DNA of 7,678 bases, from NCBI GenBank assembly GCA_017445525.1, contig JAFSTZ010000030.1, positions 1 to 7,678 on the forward strand, written 5' to 3'. Shown in pieces: positions 1-6,263 of this stretch (positions are counted from its first letter, which is position 1; each line of letters opens with the position of its first letter). The notes under the pieces were generated by a model. It did no database searches. It was given only the letters and a program-made list of their open reading frames with translations, and was not told the DNA's origin. Source of the stretch: Eubacterium sp. Lineage in GTDB: Bacteria > Bacillota > Clostridia > Lachnospirales > Lachnospiraceae. Position numbers and translations under genes: made by a program.

Positions 1-56
1 CGGTAATGTCCACAGAATAGTTTGTTAAGCTCGACCATAGATTAGTTATCTTACAT

Positions 57-82
57 AAAAAAAAGCGCATATAGATGATATG
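57..82 (-). terminator. Weak candidate terminator downstream of mnmG
   Basis: Read on the minus strand, a 5-bp AT-rich stem (CATAT/ATATG, plus-strand 68-72 and 78-82) with a 5-base loop is followed after CGC by eight U residues (plus-strand A run 57-64). It lies about 60 bases past the mnmG stop. The stem is short and weak, so this is only a candidate. A competing 7-bp inverted repeat, TTACATA/TATGTAA (51-57 and 79-85), overlaps it. The rest of 1-139 is AT-rich, with no coding region I can support. Confidence 0.3.
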
Positions 83-139
83 TAATCTTTGAATTGAATA
101 TAAATAATTATTAATCGTACTATTTTTTTTATTATTATT

Positions 140-2158
140 TTATCTTGATAAATATATCTGTAAGACTGATATGTCTGCCGGGGAAACACCGGAGATGCGG
201 GAGGCCTGACCGAGGGGTTCCGGGCGGATGTCCATAAGTTTTTGACGAGCCTCGATACGGAGGCTTTTTATATCATTGTAATCTATATCTGCAGGTATTT
301 TTTTTGATTCCAGTTTGTGCGACTGGGCGACCTGTTTTTCCTGTCGGGCGATATAACCTTCATACTTGAGGAAAATCTCTACTTCTTCTGTTACTTCGGG
401 AGGAAGCTCAGGTCTTGTTGCGTCGATGGGTGCGAGAATATCGTAGTTAAGCTCCGGTCGTTTGACCAGCTCTGCCAGTGATATACCGCTGGTGAGAGGA
501 GTGCTTTCGTATTTTGTTAACAGAGATTGTACCTGTTCGGTTGTTCCGACGAATGTGTTTTGAAGTCTGTCGATCTCTGATCCTATTTTTCTGTATTTAT
601 CCTGAAGATGTTCCAGACGTGTATCATCGATAAGTCCGACTTCGTGACCTATCGGAGTGAGTCTGTAGTCAGCGTTGTCCTGTCGGAGCAGAAGCCGATA
701 CTCTGCTCTGGATGTCATCATACGGTAGGGTTCGTTGGTTCCTTTGGTTACCAGGTCATCGATGAGTACACCTATATAACCTTCGGATCTTTTCAGGATG
801 ATAGGGTCCTTTTTTTGTATTTTTCTTGCAGCATTTATCCCGGCGATAAGTCCCTGGGCTGCTGCTTCCTCGTAACCTGAGCTTCCGCAGATCTGTCCGG
901 CAAAGAAAAGTCCCGATACTTTTTTGCATTCAAGTGAAGGACGTAGCTCGAGAGGATCGATGCAATCATACTCTATGGCGTAGGCATTTCTCACGATCTT
1001 TGCATGCTCGAGTCCCGGGACTGTGTGATACATCTCGGTTTGAACATCCTCGGGGAGTGAACTTGACATGCCTCCGACATACATCTCATCTGTGTAAAGA
1101 CCTTCCGGTTCGATGAAGACTTGATGTCTTTCTTTATCTGCAAATCTCATCACTTTGTCCTCGATGGACGGACAGTAGCGAGGTCCGGTTCCCTCGATAT
1201 ATCCTGAGAAAAGAGGAGCACGGTCGATATTATCTTTTATTATCTTATGTGTTTTTTCATTTGTGTAAGTCAGGTAGCAAGGGTACTGTTGCCTGGTGTA
1301 AATATCAGTCGGATTGGATGAGTTTTTTTGTTGATCCGCATTGGATTGTTTTTTTGAGTTTTCATGTGTATTTGTTTCTATATTTTCTGTATCCTGAGAT
1401 GTTTTCTCACCCATATATATTTCTGTATGAGTAAATGAAAAAGGAGTTATCTTTTCATCTCCGTACTGGATCTCCATCTTGTCATAGTCGATGGTCTTGC
1501 CGTCCATGCGGGCGGGGGTTCCGGTTTTGAAGCGGCGGAGTGATATGTTCAATTCTTTGAGAGAATCCGTAAGGTGAGTTGCGGCCTGAAGACCGTTCGG
1601 ACCGGTGTAGGTCGATGTCTCTCCTGTGATGCAGCGTCCGTTGAGATAAGTGCCGGTGCAGACAACACAGACATCGGCGAGATAGTCGACACCTGAATGG
1701 GTACGTATGCCGATAAGTTTTATCTGATTTGTTTTTTGTTTACTTGTATCAGATTTATCAACATCATTAATGATCAGCAGTGCATCCACTTCGCCCTGAC
1801 GTATCGTGAGGTCTTCTTCAGCCTCGAGAGTCCGTCGCATTTCTCTTGAGTAAGCTTGTTTGTCTGCTTGTGCTCGCAGCGAGTGGACAGCAGGTCCCTT
1901 TGATCTGTTGAGCATCTTTATCTGGAGAAATGTTTTGTCGATGCACTTGCCCATCTCGCCACCGAGGGCATCGACTTCCCTGACGAGGTGTCCCTTTGAT
2001 GTTCCGCCGACGCTTGGGTTGCACGGCATCAATGCAATGGAATCAACACTGACAGTAAACACTATAGTTTTGAGGCCCAGTCTTGCAAGTGCCAGTGCAG
2101 CTTCACAACCTGCGTGTCCGGCGCCGATGACTATGGCTTGATAATCTGTTACTTGCAT
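140..2158 (-). CDS. mnmG: tRNA uridine-5-carboxymethylaminomethyl modification enzyme MnmG (GidA)
   Basis: FAD-dependent partner of MnmE; in the cytoplasm the complex installs (carboxymethyl)aminomethyl groups at C5 of U34 in certain tRNAs. The FAD-binding motif [10 protein letters not shown] is near residue 12. The catalytic-type cysteines are Cys46 (in PCNPSVGG) and Cys294 (in [10 protein letters not shown]), matching by motif E. coli Cys47 and Cys277. Other family motifs are [12 protein letters not shown] (169-180), RFKTGTPAR (209-217), [13 protein letters not shown] (323-335) and the C-terminal helical MnmE-binding domain ending [14 protein letters not shown]. At 672 residues it is about 40 longer than usual (around 630), mainly from a polar insert at about 251-287, just before Cys294, and a smaller one at about 131-146. 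The start is supported by AGGAG (plus-strand 2165-2169) six bases upstream. It is divergent from mnmE, whereas these genes are usually adjacent and co-directional. Identification is near certain. Confidence 0.98.
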   Translation of the reverse strand: MQVTDYQAIVIGAGHAGCEAALALARLGLKTIVFTVSVDSIALMPCNPSVGGTSKGHLVREVDALGGEMGKCIDKTFLQIKMLNRSKGPAVHSLRAQADKQAYSREMRRTLEAEEDLTIRQGEVDALLIINDVDKSDTSKQKTNQIKLIGIRTHSGVDYLADVCVVCTGTYLNGRCITGETSTYTGPNGLQAATHLTDSLKELNISLRRFKTGTPARMDGKTIDYDKMEIQYGDEKITPFSFTHTEIYMGEKTSQDTENIETNTHENSKKQSNADQQKNSSNPTDIYTRQQYPCYLTYTNEKTHKIIKDNIDRAPLFSGYIEGTGPRYCPSIEDKVMRFADKERHQVFIEPEGLYTDEMYVGGMSSSLPEDVQTEMYHTVPGLEHAKIVRNAYAIEYDCIDPLELRPSLECKKVSGLFFAGQICGSSGYEEAAAQGLIAGINAARKIQKKDPIILKRSEGYIGVLIDDLVTKGTNEPYRMMTSRAEYRLLLRQDNADYRLTPIGHEVGLIDDTRLEHLQDKYRKIGSEIDRLQNTFVGTTEQVQSLLTKYESTPLTSGISLAELVKRPELNYDILAPIDATRPELPPEVTEEVEIFLKYEGYIARQEKQVAQSHKLESKKIPADIDYNDIKSLRIEARQKLMDIRPEPLGQASRISGVSPADISVLQIYLSR

Positions 2159-2164
2159 GTATAT

Positions 2165-2169
2165 CTCCT
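2165..2169 (-). promoter_or_regulatory. Ribosome binding site of mnmG
   Basis: AGGAG on the minus strand, six bases before the ATG. It fixes the start giving [17 protein letters not shown], the expected N-terminus of the family. Confidence 0.8.
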
Positions 2170-2281
2170 GTCTATATTATCTGGATTTGTGATGTTCGTT
2201 ATTTTTATTCTTACTCTGAATATAACGAGAAATTGTTTTGGACTAATATAATAAAGCCTTTATACGAGTCTTTAGGTTTAT

Positions 2282-2310
2282 ATATTATGCGATTTTTCTA
2301 TATATGTCAA
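2282..2310 (-). promoter_or_regulatory. Predicted sigma-A promoter of mnmG
   Basis: On the minus strand a perfect -35 TTGACA (2310-2305) is followed after 17 bases by TAATAT (2287-2282), within GCATAATATATAA. A CATAAT is also present at a less ideal spacing of 15. Transcription would begin near 2275, leaving a leader of about 115 bases before mnmG. The -10 element matches consensus at four of six bases. Confidence 0.55.
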
Positions 2311-2419
2311 GAGAGTTATTATTCGCGGTTGAATTACATCCATAGATATTTTGGATGCTTGCATACGTAAAAAAGTATTGATGTAAATCAGGCTAATATG
2401 GGAAGTCTGCATTTTTTTC

Positions 2420-2449
2420 TTGACAGATGTGCTATGATTAAGGCATAAT
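2420..2449 (+). promoter_or_regulatory. Predicted sigma-A promoter of mnmE-rsmG
   Basis: A perfect -35 TTGACA (2420-2425) is followed after 18 bases by CATAAT (2444-2449), five of six bases matching consensus. The predicted start near 2456 leaves an untranslated leader of about 150 bases before mnmE. No closer promoter of comparable quality was seen. Confidence 0.65.
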
Positions 2450-2604
2450 GTAATGTACGAATATTTGATCGATCGTGTTACTTACAATCTATTTGTATAC
2501 AGATTACAATGGTATATACTCAATTGTATTTAGTTGATCGCACAGATATGCATTTTGGTTTATTGATATATCGCATAGAATAACACTTATTCACGGAGAT
2601 TTTT

Positions 2605-4128
2605 ATGAGTTATAATTCAGATACTATTGCAGCAATTGCAACTGCCTCAGGAAACGGAAGCATCAGTATAATCAGGGTTAGCGGGGTTGACAGTATCGCT
2701 GCTGTCGATAAAATATTCCATAAAAATATCAGTAAAAATGATGCTATTATTAATAATAATAGTGATGTATCCGGACAGCTTGCTTCTGTTTCAACGCATA
2801 CTGTTCATCATGGTTGGATCGGAGTTTCTACAGATGAAATAATAGATGAAGCTTTGGTACTTGTTATGCGTGCGCCGGGGAGCTATACTGCGGAGGATGT
2901 TGTTGAGATTCAGTGTCACGGCGGTGGGCTTGCCGCAAAAAAGATTCTTGAGTTGTTACTTCATCATGGAGTTCGTTTGGCCGAGCCGGGCGAGTTTACC
3001 AAGAGAGCATTTTTAAACGGAAGGATAGATCTGACCCAGGCTGAGTCGGTGATGGAGGTCATCAGTTCAAAAAGTGAGTTGGCTTTGTCGACTGCGGGTG
3101 AGCATCTTCGTGGTGATGTGCGGGATGTGATCAGATCGATGCGCGAGGTGATACTCACGGATATGGCTTATCTCGAGGCAGCACTTGATGATCCGGAACA
3201 TATCGAGATGGGTGATTATTCAGAGACTCTTTTATCTCATCTCGATCCGATAGAGGATAAGCTATCTGTTATAGTGAAAAGTTCCGAGAACGGAAGATTT
3301 ATATCCGAAGGGATAAATACGGTTATTGTCGGCAGACCGAATGTCGGCAAATCCTCCTTTTTGAATTGTATTCTGAGACAGGATCGTGCGATCGTAACGG
3401 ATGTTCCCGGTACGACCAGAGATACTCTTGAGGAGGATGTGCGTCTCGGTGGATTGTTGTTGCGGCTTGTCGATACTGCCGGTATCCGTGAAACTTCTGA
3501 TGAGGTGGAGAGTATCGGAGTCGAGAAAGCAAAGTCTGCTGTAGAGCATGCTGATCTTTTGATATGTGTTCTTGACTCGAGCGAGGTGCTGACATCCGAG
3601 GATAGAGATATTCTTAACATGTGTAAAGATAAATCAAGTATTGTTCTTCTGAATAAATCAGATCTTGGAGCGGTTATTGATGTAGAAAGTATTAGGCGTG
3701 AGATCTCTTCTTTCTTCGGATCGGGTGACGGTGAACGAAAGTCAGAAGTTGATGATCAAAAGTCCGGCATCGATGATCAAAGATCTGATGCCTCTGATCG
3801 TATCTCTGTCATGGAGTTTTCTGCCAGGACCGGCGTTGGTTTGAGAGAGCTTGAGGCTCTTATCGAGGATAAGCTTTTGTCTGAGTTTCTCGGTGATAGT
3901 GATCATCAGAGTGTTCCTGTGATAACTAATCTGCGTCAGAAGGAGGCACTGTATGAGGTTAAGACTTCTATTGACAGGTTACGTGAAACTATCGCTGCCG
4001 GGATGCCGGAGGATCTTTTGACGGTTGATCTTTTATCTGCGTATGAGAGCCTGGGCAGGATCACCGGTGATACTTTTGAGGATGATCTTGTTGACAAGAT
4101 CTTTTCTGATTTCTGTATGGGTAAGTAG
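2605..4128 (+). CDS. mnmE: tRNA modification GTPase MnmE (TrmE)
   Basis: K+-type GTPase that works with MnmG on U34 of tRNA. The N-terminal folate-binding domain begins DTIAAIATASGNGSISIIRVSG and includes RLAEPGEFTKRAFLNGRIDLTQAE (124-147). A helical domain follows, and the G domain is embedded in it: G1 GRPNVGKSS (243-251), G2 TTRD (270-273), G3 DTAG (290-293), G4 NKSD (350-353), G5-like SART (406-409). The C-terminus FCMGK (503-507) keeps the cysteine of the family FC(I/L)GK motif. At 507 residues it is about 50 longer than the usual 455-460. The excess includes an Asn-rich stretch at about 40-55 and a charged segment at about 373-399 made of three 7-residue repeats between G4 and G5. The start has ACGGAG (2593-2598) six bases upstream. 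It is probably co-transcribed with rsmG 66 bases downstream. Confidence 0.98.
   Translation: MSYNSDTIAAIATASGNGSISIIRVSGVDSIAAVDKIFHKNISKNDAIINNNSDVSGQLASVSTHTVHHGWIGVSTDEIIDEALVLVMRAPGSYTAEDVVEIQCHGGGLAAKKILELLLHHGVRLAEPGEFTKRAFLNGRIDLTQAESVMEVISSKSELALSTAGEHLRGDVRDVIRSMREVILTDMAYLEAALDDPEHIEMGDYSETLLSHLDPIEDKLSVIVKSSENGRFISEGINTVIVGRPNVGKSSFLNCILRQDRAIVTDVPGTTRDTLEEDVRLGGLLLRLVDTAGIRETSDEVESIGVEKAKSAVEHADLLICVLDSSEVLTSEDRDILNMCKDKSSIVLLNKSDLGAVIDVESIRREISSFFGSGDGERKSEVDDQKSGIDDQRSDASDRISVMEFSARTGVGLRELEALIEDKLLSEFLGDSDHQSVPVITNLRQKEALYEVKTSIDRLRETIAAGMPEDLLTVDLLSAYESLGRITGDTFEDDLVDKIFSDFCMGK
3739..3801 (+). repeat. Three-copy 21-bp tandem repeat inside mnmE
   Basis: Three in-frame units at 3739-3759, 3760-3780 and 3781-3801 encode KSEVDDQ, KSGIDDQ and RSDASDR. 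The first two units share GATGATCAA at the same phase; the third is more diverged. The segment lies in the loop between the G4 (NKSD) and G5 (SART) motifs of the GTPase domain, a place where B. subtilis MnmE has only a short linker. This is the pattern expected of expansion by replication slippage followed by drift. Confidence 0.85.
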
Positions 4129-4194
4129 GCATCATCTCTCCGAATGTTGAGTGACAGTCGTGAGTGGTAACATTTATATTTAGAGGTATATGGT

Positions 4195-5019
4195 ATGGAC
4201 AATTCATTTATCACAAATATGTTTCGGTTTCATGATTACGAGTTGTCGCCGGATAAGGCTGACAAACTGAACAGGTTTTATGAGCTTCTGATCGAGTGGA
4301 ATGAGAGAGTGAACCTTACTGCCATTACTGAATATGAAGAAGTAATTCTGAAGCATTTTATCGATTCGGCACTGTTACTAATTATGTCTGATATTGAGAC
4401 TGAATATCTGACGGATGAGGAACAGACGCTATATGACTCAATCGTTAATAGTGGTGGTGTGTTTGATTCAACTCAGCCGTTTCCTCTGTGTAGGTTGTTG
4501 GCTTATATTGAAAGTGATGATGTTAAGATTCTTGATGTCGGTACCGGTGCCGGATTCCCTGGGATCGTTCTTGGAATCCTTATGCCGGGTTGGGATATAA
4601 CTTTGTTGGATTCTTTAAATAAAAGAGTTGAGTTTTTGGATACAGTTATCTCTGAGTTGTCTTTATCCAATATCCATACAGTTCATGGTCGTGCTGAGGA
4701 TCTTGCGAGAGATGAGTCACACCGTTTGTCGTATGATATAGTTTTGTCAAGAGCTGTGGCGGAGCTCCCTGTTTTGTTGGAGTTGTGTACACCGTTTGTT
4801 TCTGATGATGGATTTTTTATCTCTTATAAGGGACCTAAGTATGAGGAGGAAATGGAATCATCGGAACATGCTTTTTCCGAGCTACATGTAAGACCTCAAT
4901 TTGTTTTGGGTTATGATGTGAGAGAATCAAAAAGATATCTGGTCGGATTTGATCATGAGGATGTTTTTCCGGATAAATATCCCCGCCGAGCAGGGATGCC
5001 GGCTAAAAGAACCTTATAG
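4195..5019 (+). CDS. rsmG: 16S rRNA (guanine-N7) methyltransferase RsmG (GidB)
   Basis: Uses S-adenosylmethionine to methylate N7 of a guanine in the 530 loop of 16S rRNA (G527 in E. coli); loss in other bacteria gives low-level streptomycin resistance. Family features: LLIEWNERVNLTAITEYEEV (31-50), LKHFIDSA (52-59), the SAM-binding loop DVGTGAGFPG (114-123), LLDSLNKRVEFL (137-148), GRAEDLAR (165-172), SRAVAELPVLLEL (185-197), and a C-terminus KYPRRAGMPAK resembling the Firmicute YPRKAGTPSK tail. The length of 274 compares with about 239 in B. subtilis; the excess is an insert at roughly 66-105, between the HF-DS motif and the SAM loop. It is acidic and mixed in composition rather than simple. 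The start is supported by AGAGG (4182-4186) eight bases upstream. It follows mnmE by 66 bases with no clear own promoter, so probably an operon. Confidence 0.97.
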   Translation: MDNSFITNMFRFHDYELSPDKADKLNRFYELLIEWNERVNLTAITEYEEVILKHFIDSALLLIMSDIETEYLTDEEQTLYDSIVNSGGVFDSTQPFPLCRLLAYIESDDVKILDVGTGAGFPGIVLGILMPGWDITLLDSLNKRVEFLDTVISELSLSNIHTVHGRAEDLARDESHRLSYDIVLSRAVAELPVLLELCTPFVSDDGFFISYKGPKYEEEMESSEHAFSELHVRPQFVLGYDVRESKRYLVGFDHEDVFPDKYPRRAGMPAKRTL

Positions 5020-5041
5020 TTTTTTTGTGCTGTGGTACTAT

Positions 5042-5089
5042 TGATCATCTTTCGGTGATGAGTAGATAGATGCGTAAGTGATCATCTTT
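5042..5089. repeat. Short direct repeat in the rsmG/coaE convergent gap
   Basis: TGATCATCTTT occurs at 5042-5052 and again at 5079-5089, the second copy running into the coaE stop codon. A small 5-bp hairpin (TCATC/GATGA, 5045-5049 and 5057-5061) is not followed by a U tract on either strand. I therefore see no convincing intrinsic terminator between these convergent genes. Confidence 0.6.
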
Positions 5090-5795
5090 TGTTTGATATT
5101 AGTTCTCTTATCTGTTTTTCTGTCTCTGTGATCGAAGAGTTGTTTATTATGATCTCGTTGCATTTTTCTTTCAGTTCTTCATCCGAAAGCTGTGTCCTGA
5201 TGATGGATCTCGCTTTTTCTTCTGAGTAGCCGCGATCTTTCATCAGTCTTTCTATCCTTATTTCCGTATCTGTGATTACTCCCCAGACTTCATCGCACAG
5301 CTTGTTACATCCGGTTTCAAACATCAGGGCTGTTTCGATGATGAGTAGGTTGCTCGATTCTTGTTTTTTATGCTTCTTCTCTGATATATTATATGATTTA
5401 TTTGTTTGAGATGATTTGTTTGTTGATTCAGATTTTTTACTTGTCGATATTATATCATTATTATTTGATCTTGTCGTTTTGTTCCAGTTCTCTATCTCTG
5501 ATTTTATCCGTCCCAGGACGTATGGATGGATGATATTGTTCAGGTATTCTTTTTCTTTTTCATTTATAAAAATGATGGCGGCCAGTTTTGTATGATCAAT
5601 CTCTTCCCGGTCGTTCAGTATTTCTTTTCCAAAGTGTTCTGTTATTCTCTTGTAGGTGTCAGTGTTTTTCTCAAATGCCTCATGTCCGATATTGTCAGCC
5701 ATAAGTATCCTTGCGCCGTATTCTTTTTCAAGGAAGTTTAGAACTGTTGACTTGCCGCTCCCGATTCCTCCCGTGATTCCTATGATCATTGTCAT
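5082..5795 (-). CDS. coaE: Dephospho-CoA kinase CoaE
   Basis: Phosphorylates the 3'-hydroxyl of dephospho-CoA with ATP, the last step of coenzyme A synthesis, in the cytosol. The N-terminal P-loop GITGGIGSGKST (6-17) is diagnostic. It is followed by the LMADNIGHEA segment with the conserved aspartate Asp34, IIHPYVLGRI (88-97), the IETALMFETGCNKLCDEVW segment (153-171), and RLMKDRGYSEEKARSIIRTQ (183-202). The length of 237 compares with a usual 195-205. The excess is a Ser/Asn/Lys/Thr-rich segment at about 106-147, where the family normally has a short linker. The start is supported by AAAGGA before ATG; an in-frame ATG two codons later is spaced less well. It is convergent with rsmG and placed between rsmG and the parS-parAB locus, an unusual site for this gene. 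Confidence 0.96.
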   Translation of the reverse strand: MTMIIGITGGIGSGKSTVLNFLEKEYGARILMADNIGHEAFEKNTDTYKRITEHFGKEILNDREEIDHTKLAAIIFINEKEKEYLNNIIHPYVLGRIKSEIENWNKTTRSNNNDIISTSKKSESTNKSSQTNKSYNISEKKHKKQESSNLLIIETALMFETGCNKLCDEVWGVITDTEIRIERLMKDRGYSEEKARSIIRTQLSDEELKEKCNEIIINNSSITETEKQIRELISNKR

Positions 5796-5832
5796 GTTGG
5801 TTCCTTTCGTTTTTTTGTTTGATTGTTTTTAT

Positions 5833-5861
5833 AGCGTAGCACAAACCCGATGCCATGTCAA
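5833..5861 (-). promoter_or_regulatory. Predicted promoter of coaE
   Basis: On the minus strand TTGACA (5861-5856) is followed after 17 bases by TACGCT (5838-5833), preceded by TGC, an extended -10 feature. This would give a leader of about 30 bases. The -10 hexamer itself is a poor match, offset by the perfect -35 and the TGn element. It lies about 55 bases from the first parS site. Confidence 0.5.
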
Positions 5862-5900
5862 TTGCTGCATGATCTCCCTTATATTGTGGCTTGATTTTTC

Positions 5901-5909
5901 TTATCCACT
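5901..5909 (+). promoter_or_regulatory. Possible single DnaA box
   Basis: TTATCCACT matches the DnaA box TTATCCACA at eight of nine bases and lies just left of the first parS. It is isolated: I found no cluster of boxes or AT-rich unwinding element, so this is not evidence of an origin within the window. Confidence 0.25.
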
Positions 5910-5916
5910 ACATCAA

Positions 5917-5932
5917 TGTTTCACGTGAAACA
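5917..5932. promoter_or_regulatory. parS: parS site 1 (ParB-binding centromere)
   Basis: Perfect 16-bp palindrome TGTTTCACGTGAAACA, identical to the canonical chromosomal parS of B. subtilis. With its flanks the palindrome extends to 20 bp (5915-5934). ParB loads here and spreads along the DNA as a CTP-dependent clamp to form the partition complex at the origin region. Confidence 0.96.
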
Positions 5933-5971
5933 TTTGTGTTTCCACTTTTCAAATTCCACAAGATAATGTGG

Positions 5972-5987
5972 TGTTTCACGTGAAACA
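5972..5987. promoter_or_regulatory. parS: parS site 2 (ParB-binding centromere)
   Basis: Second perfect TGTTTCACGTGAAACA, 55 bp centre to centre from the first. It ends 26 bases before the -35 element of the parA promoter. ParB loaded here could therefore influence transcription of parAB, which is an inference from distance. Confidence 0.96.
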
Positions 5988-6013
5988 TTTTTTATAAAAA
6001 GTAAGAATTTCTC

Positions 6014-6042
6014 TTGATAAAATTTACATATGATAGTATAAT
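6014..6042 (+). promoter_or_regulatory. Predicted sigma-A promoter of parAB
   Basis: TTGATA (6014-6019, five of six) is followed after exactly 17 bases by a perfect TATAAT (6037-6042). The predicted start is near 6049, about 215 bases upstream of parA. It is the best-matching promoter in the window. Confidence 0.75.
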
Positions 6043-6048
6043 CAGTAA

Positions 6049-6263
6049 AGGTTAAGTCTCAAGACAACAAAACCATATGCTGCTCACAGTTAAATGATCA
6101 GAGACGAGTGAGGTAACTGCTTGCGCAAACAGTACGTATCAATAGATAGGAGCAAGCTTTATTCAACATCATAAGGAGAGTGTTGCAGATAGATTTCATC
6201 CGGTGGGATCAGGTGACTGTAGTGTATATGATTGTCGAAAGATAGAAAAAAAGGAGAAAGAGT
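6049..6263 (+). other. Long parA leader with competing inverted repeats
   Basis: About 215 bases lie between the predicted transcription start and parA. Visible helices are CTCAC/GTGAG (6083-6087, 6108-6112), CAGTTA/TAACTG (6087-6092, 6114-6119), the near-palindrome ACTGCTTGCGCAAACAGT (6116-6133, one mismatched pair), and GCTTGC/GCAAGC (6119-6124, 6152-6157). The last three compete for bases 6116-6124. Two extra Shine-Dalgarno-like AGGAG sequences occur at 6148-6152 and 6174-6178. Two tiny TTG-start frames (6121-6174, 17 codons; 6183-6245, 20 codons) can be read, but neither can be supported as a gene. I recognise no known riboswitch class. Confidence 0.45.
6251..6256 (+). promoter_or_regulatory. 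Ribosome binding site of parA
   Basis: AAGGAG, seven bases before the parA ATG, within an A-rich purine run. It fixes the start that gives MSEIMAIANQKGGVGKTT, the usual N-terminus of Soj-type proteins. Confidence 0.85.

Larger units (their letters stand above)
2159..2604. other. Divergent intergenic region between mnmG and mnmE
   Basis: This 446-base AT-rich stretch carries no credible gene. It holds back-to-back promoters: mnmG with -35 at 2310-2305 reading left, and mnmE with -35 at 2420-2425 reading right. Between them is a 6-bp inverted repeat, CATCCA/TGGATG (2337-2342 and 2352-2357), with a 9-base spacer. It could be an operator or chance. No known riboswitch was recognised. Confidence 0.7.
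5796..6263. other. Intergenic partition-control region between coaE and parA
   Basis: These 468 bases contain no supported gene. In order they hold the coaE ribosome binding site and promoter (minus strand), one possible DnaA box, two parS sites, the parAB promoter and the parA leader. Between the parS sites are a parS-like half-site, TGTTTCCAC (5937-5945), and a small inverted repeat, CCACA/TGTGG (5956-5960, 5967-5971). The divergent coaE and parA promoters flank both parS sites. Confidence 0.8.

Noticed and set aside
1298..1408. MnmG insert as an intein, intron or small mobile element
   Set aside because: It is only about 37 codons, stays in frame, has no splice motifs and no terminal inverted repeats or target duplication.
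1860..2141. Open frame of 93 codons on the plus strand opposite the start of mnmG
   Set aside because: It is antisense to the highly conserved FAD-binding region of mnmG, and no ribosome binding site or family resemblance supports it.
3237..3620. Open frame of 127 codons on the minus strand within mnmE
   Set aside because: It lies antisense to the conserved GTPase motifs G1-G3 of mnmE, has no recognisable domain, and its openness follows from mnmE codon use.
5020..5081. Bidirectional intrinsic terminator between rsmG and coaE
   Set aside because: The T run at 5020-5026 is not preceded by an adjacent stable stem, and the small hairpin at 5045-5061 is not followed by a U tract on either strand.
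5915..5987. Two identical palindromes as the start of a CRISPR array
   Set aside because: Only two 16-bp copies exist and they match the known ParB site beside parAB, which explains them fully.
5901..5990. Replication origin (oriC) at the parS region
   Set aside because: Only one imperfect DnaA box is visible, with no cluster, no dnaA or dnaN gene and no obvious unwinding element. parS sites are expected near, not at, the origin.
6183..6245. Short leader peptide gene starting with TTG after AAGGAG
   Set aside because: Spacing from the ribosome binding site is only four bases, the start is a rare TTG, and 20 codons are too few to judge coding character. Kept only as a possibility within the leader finding.
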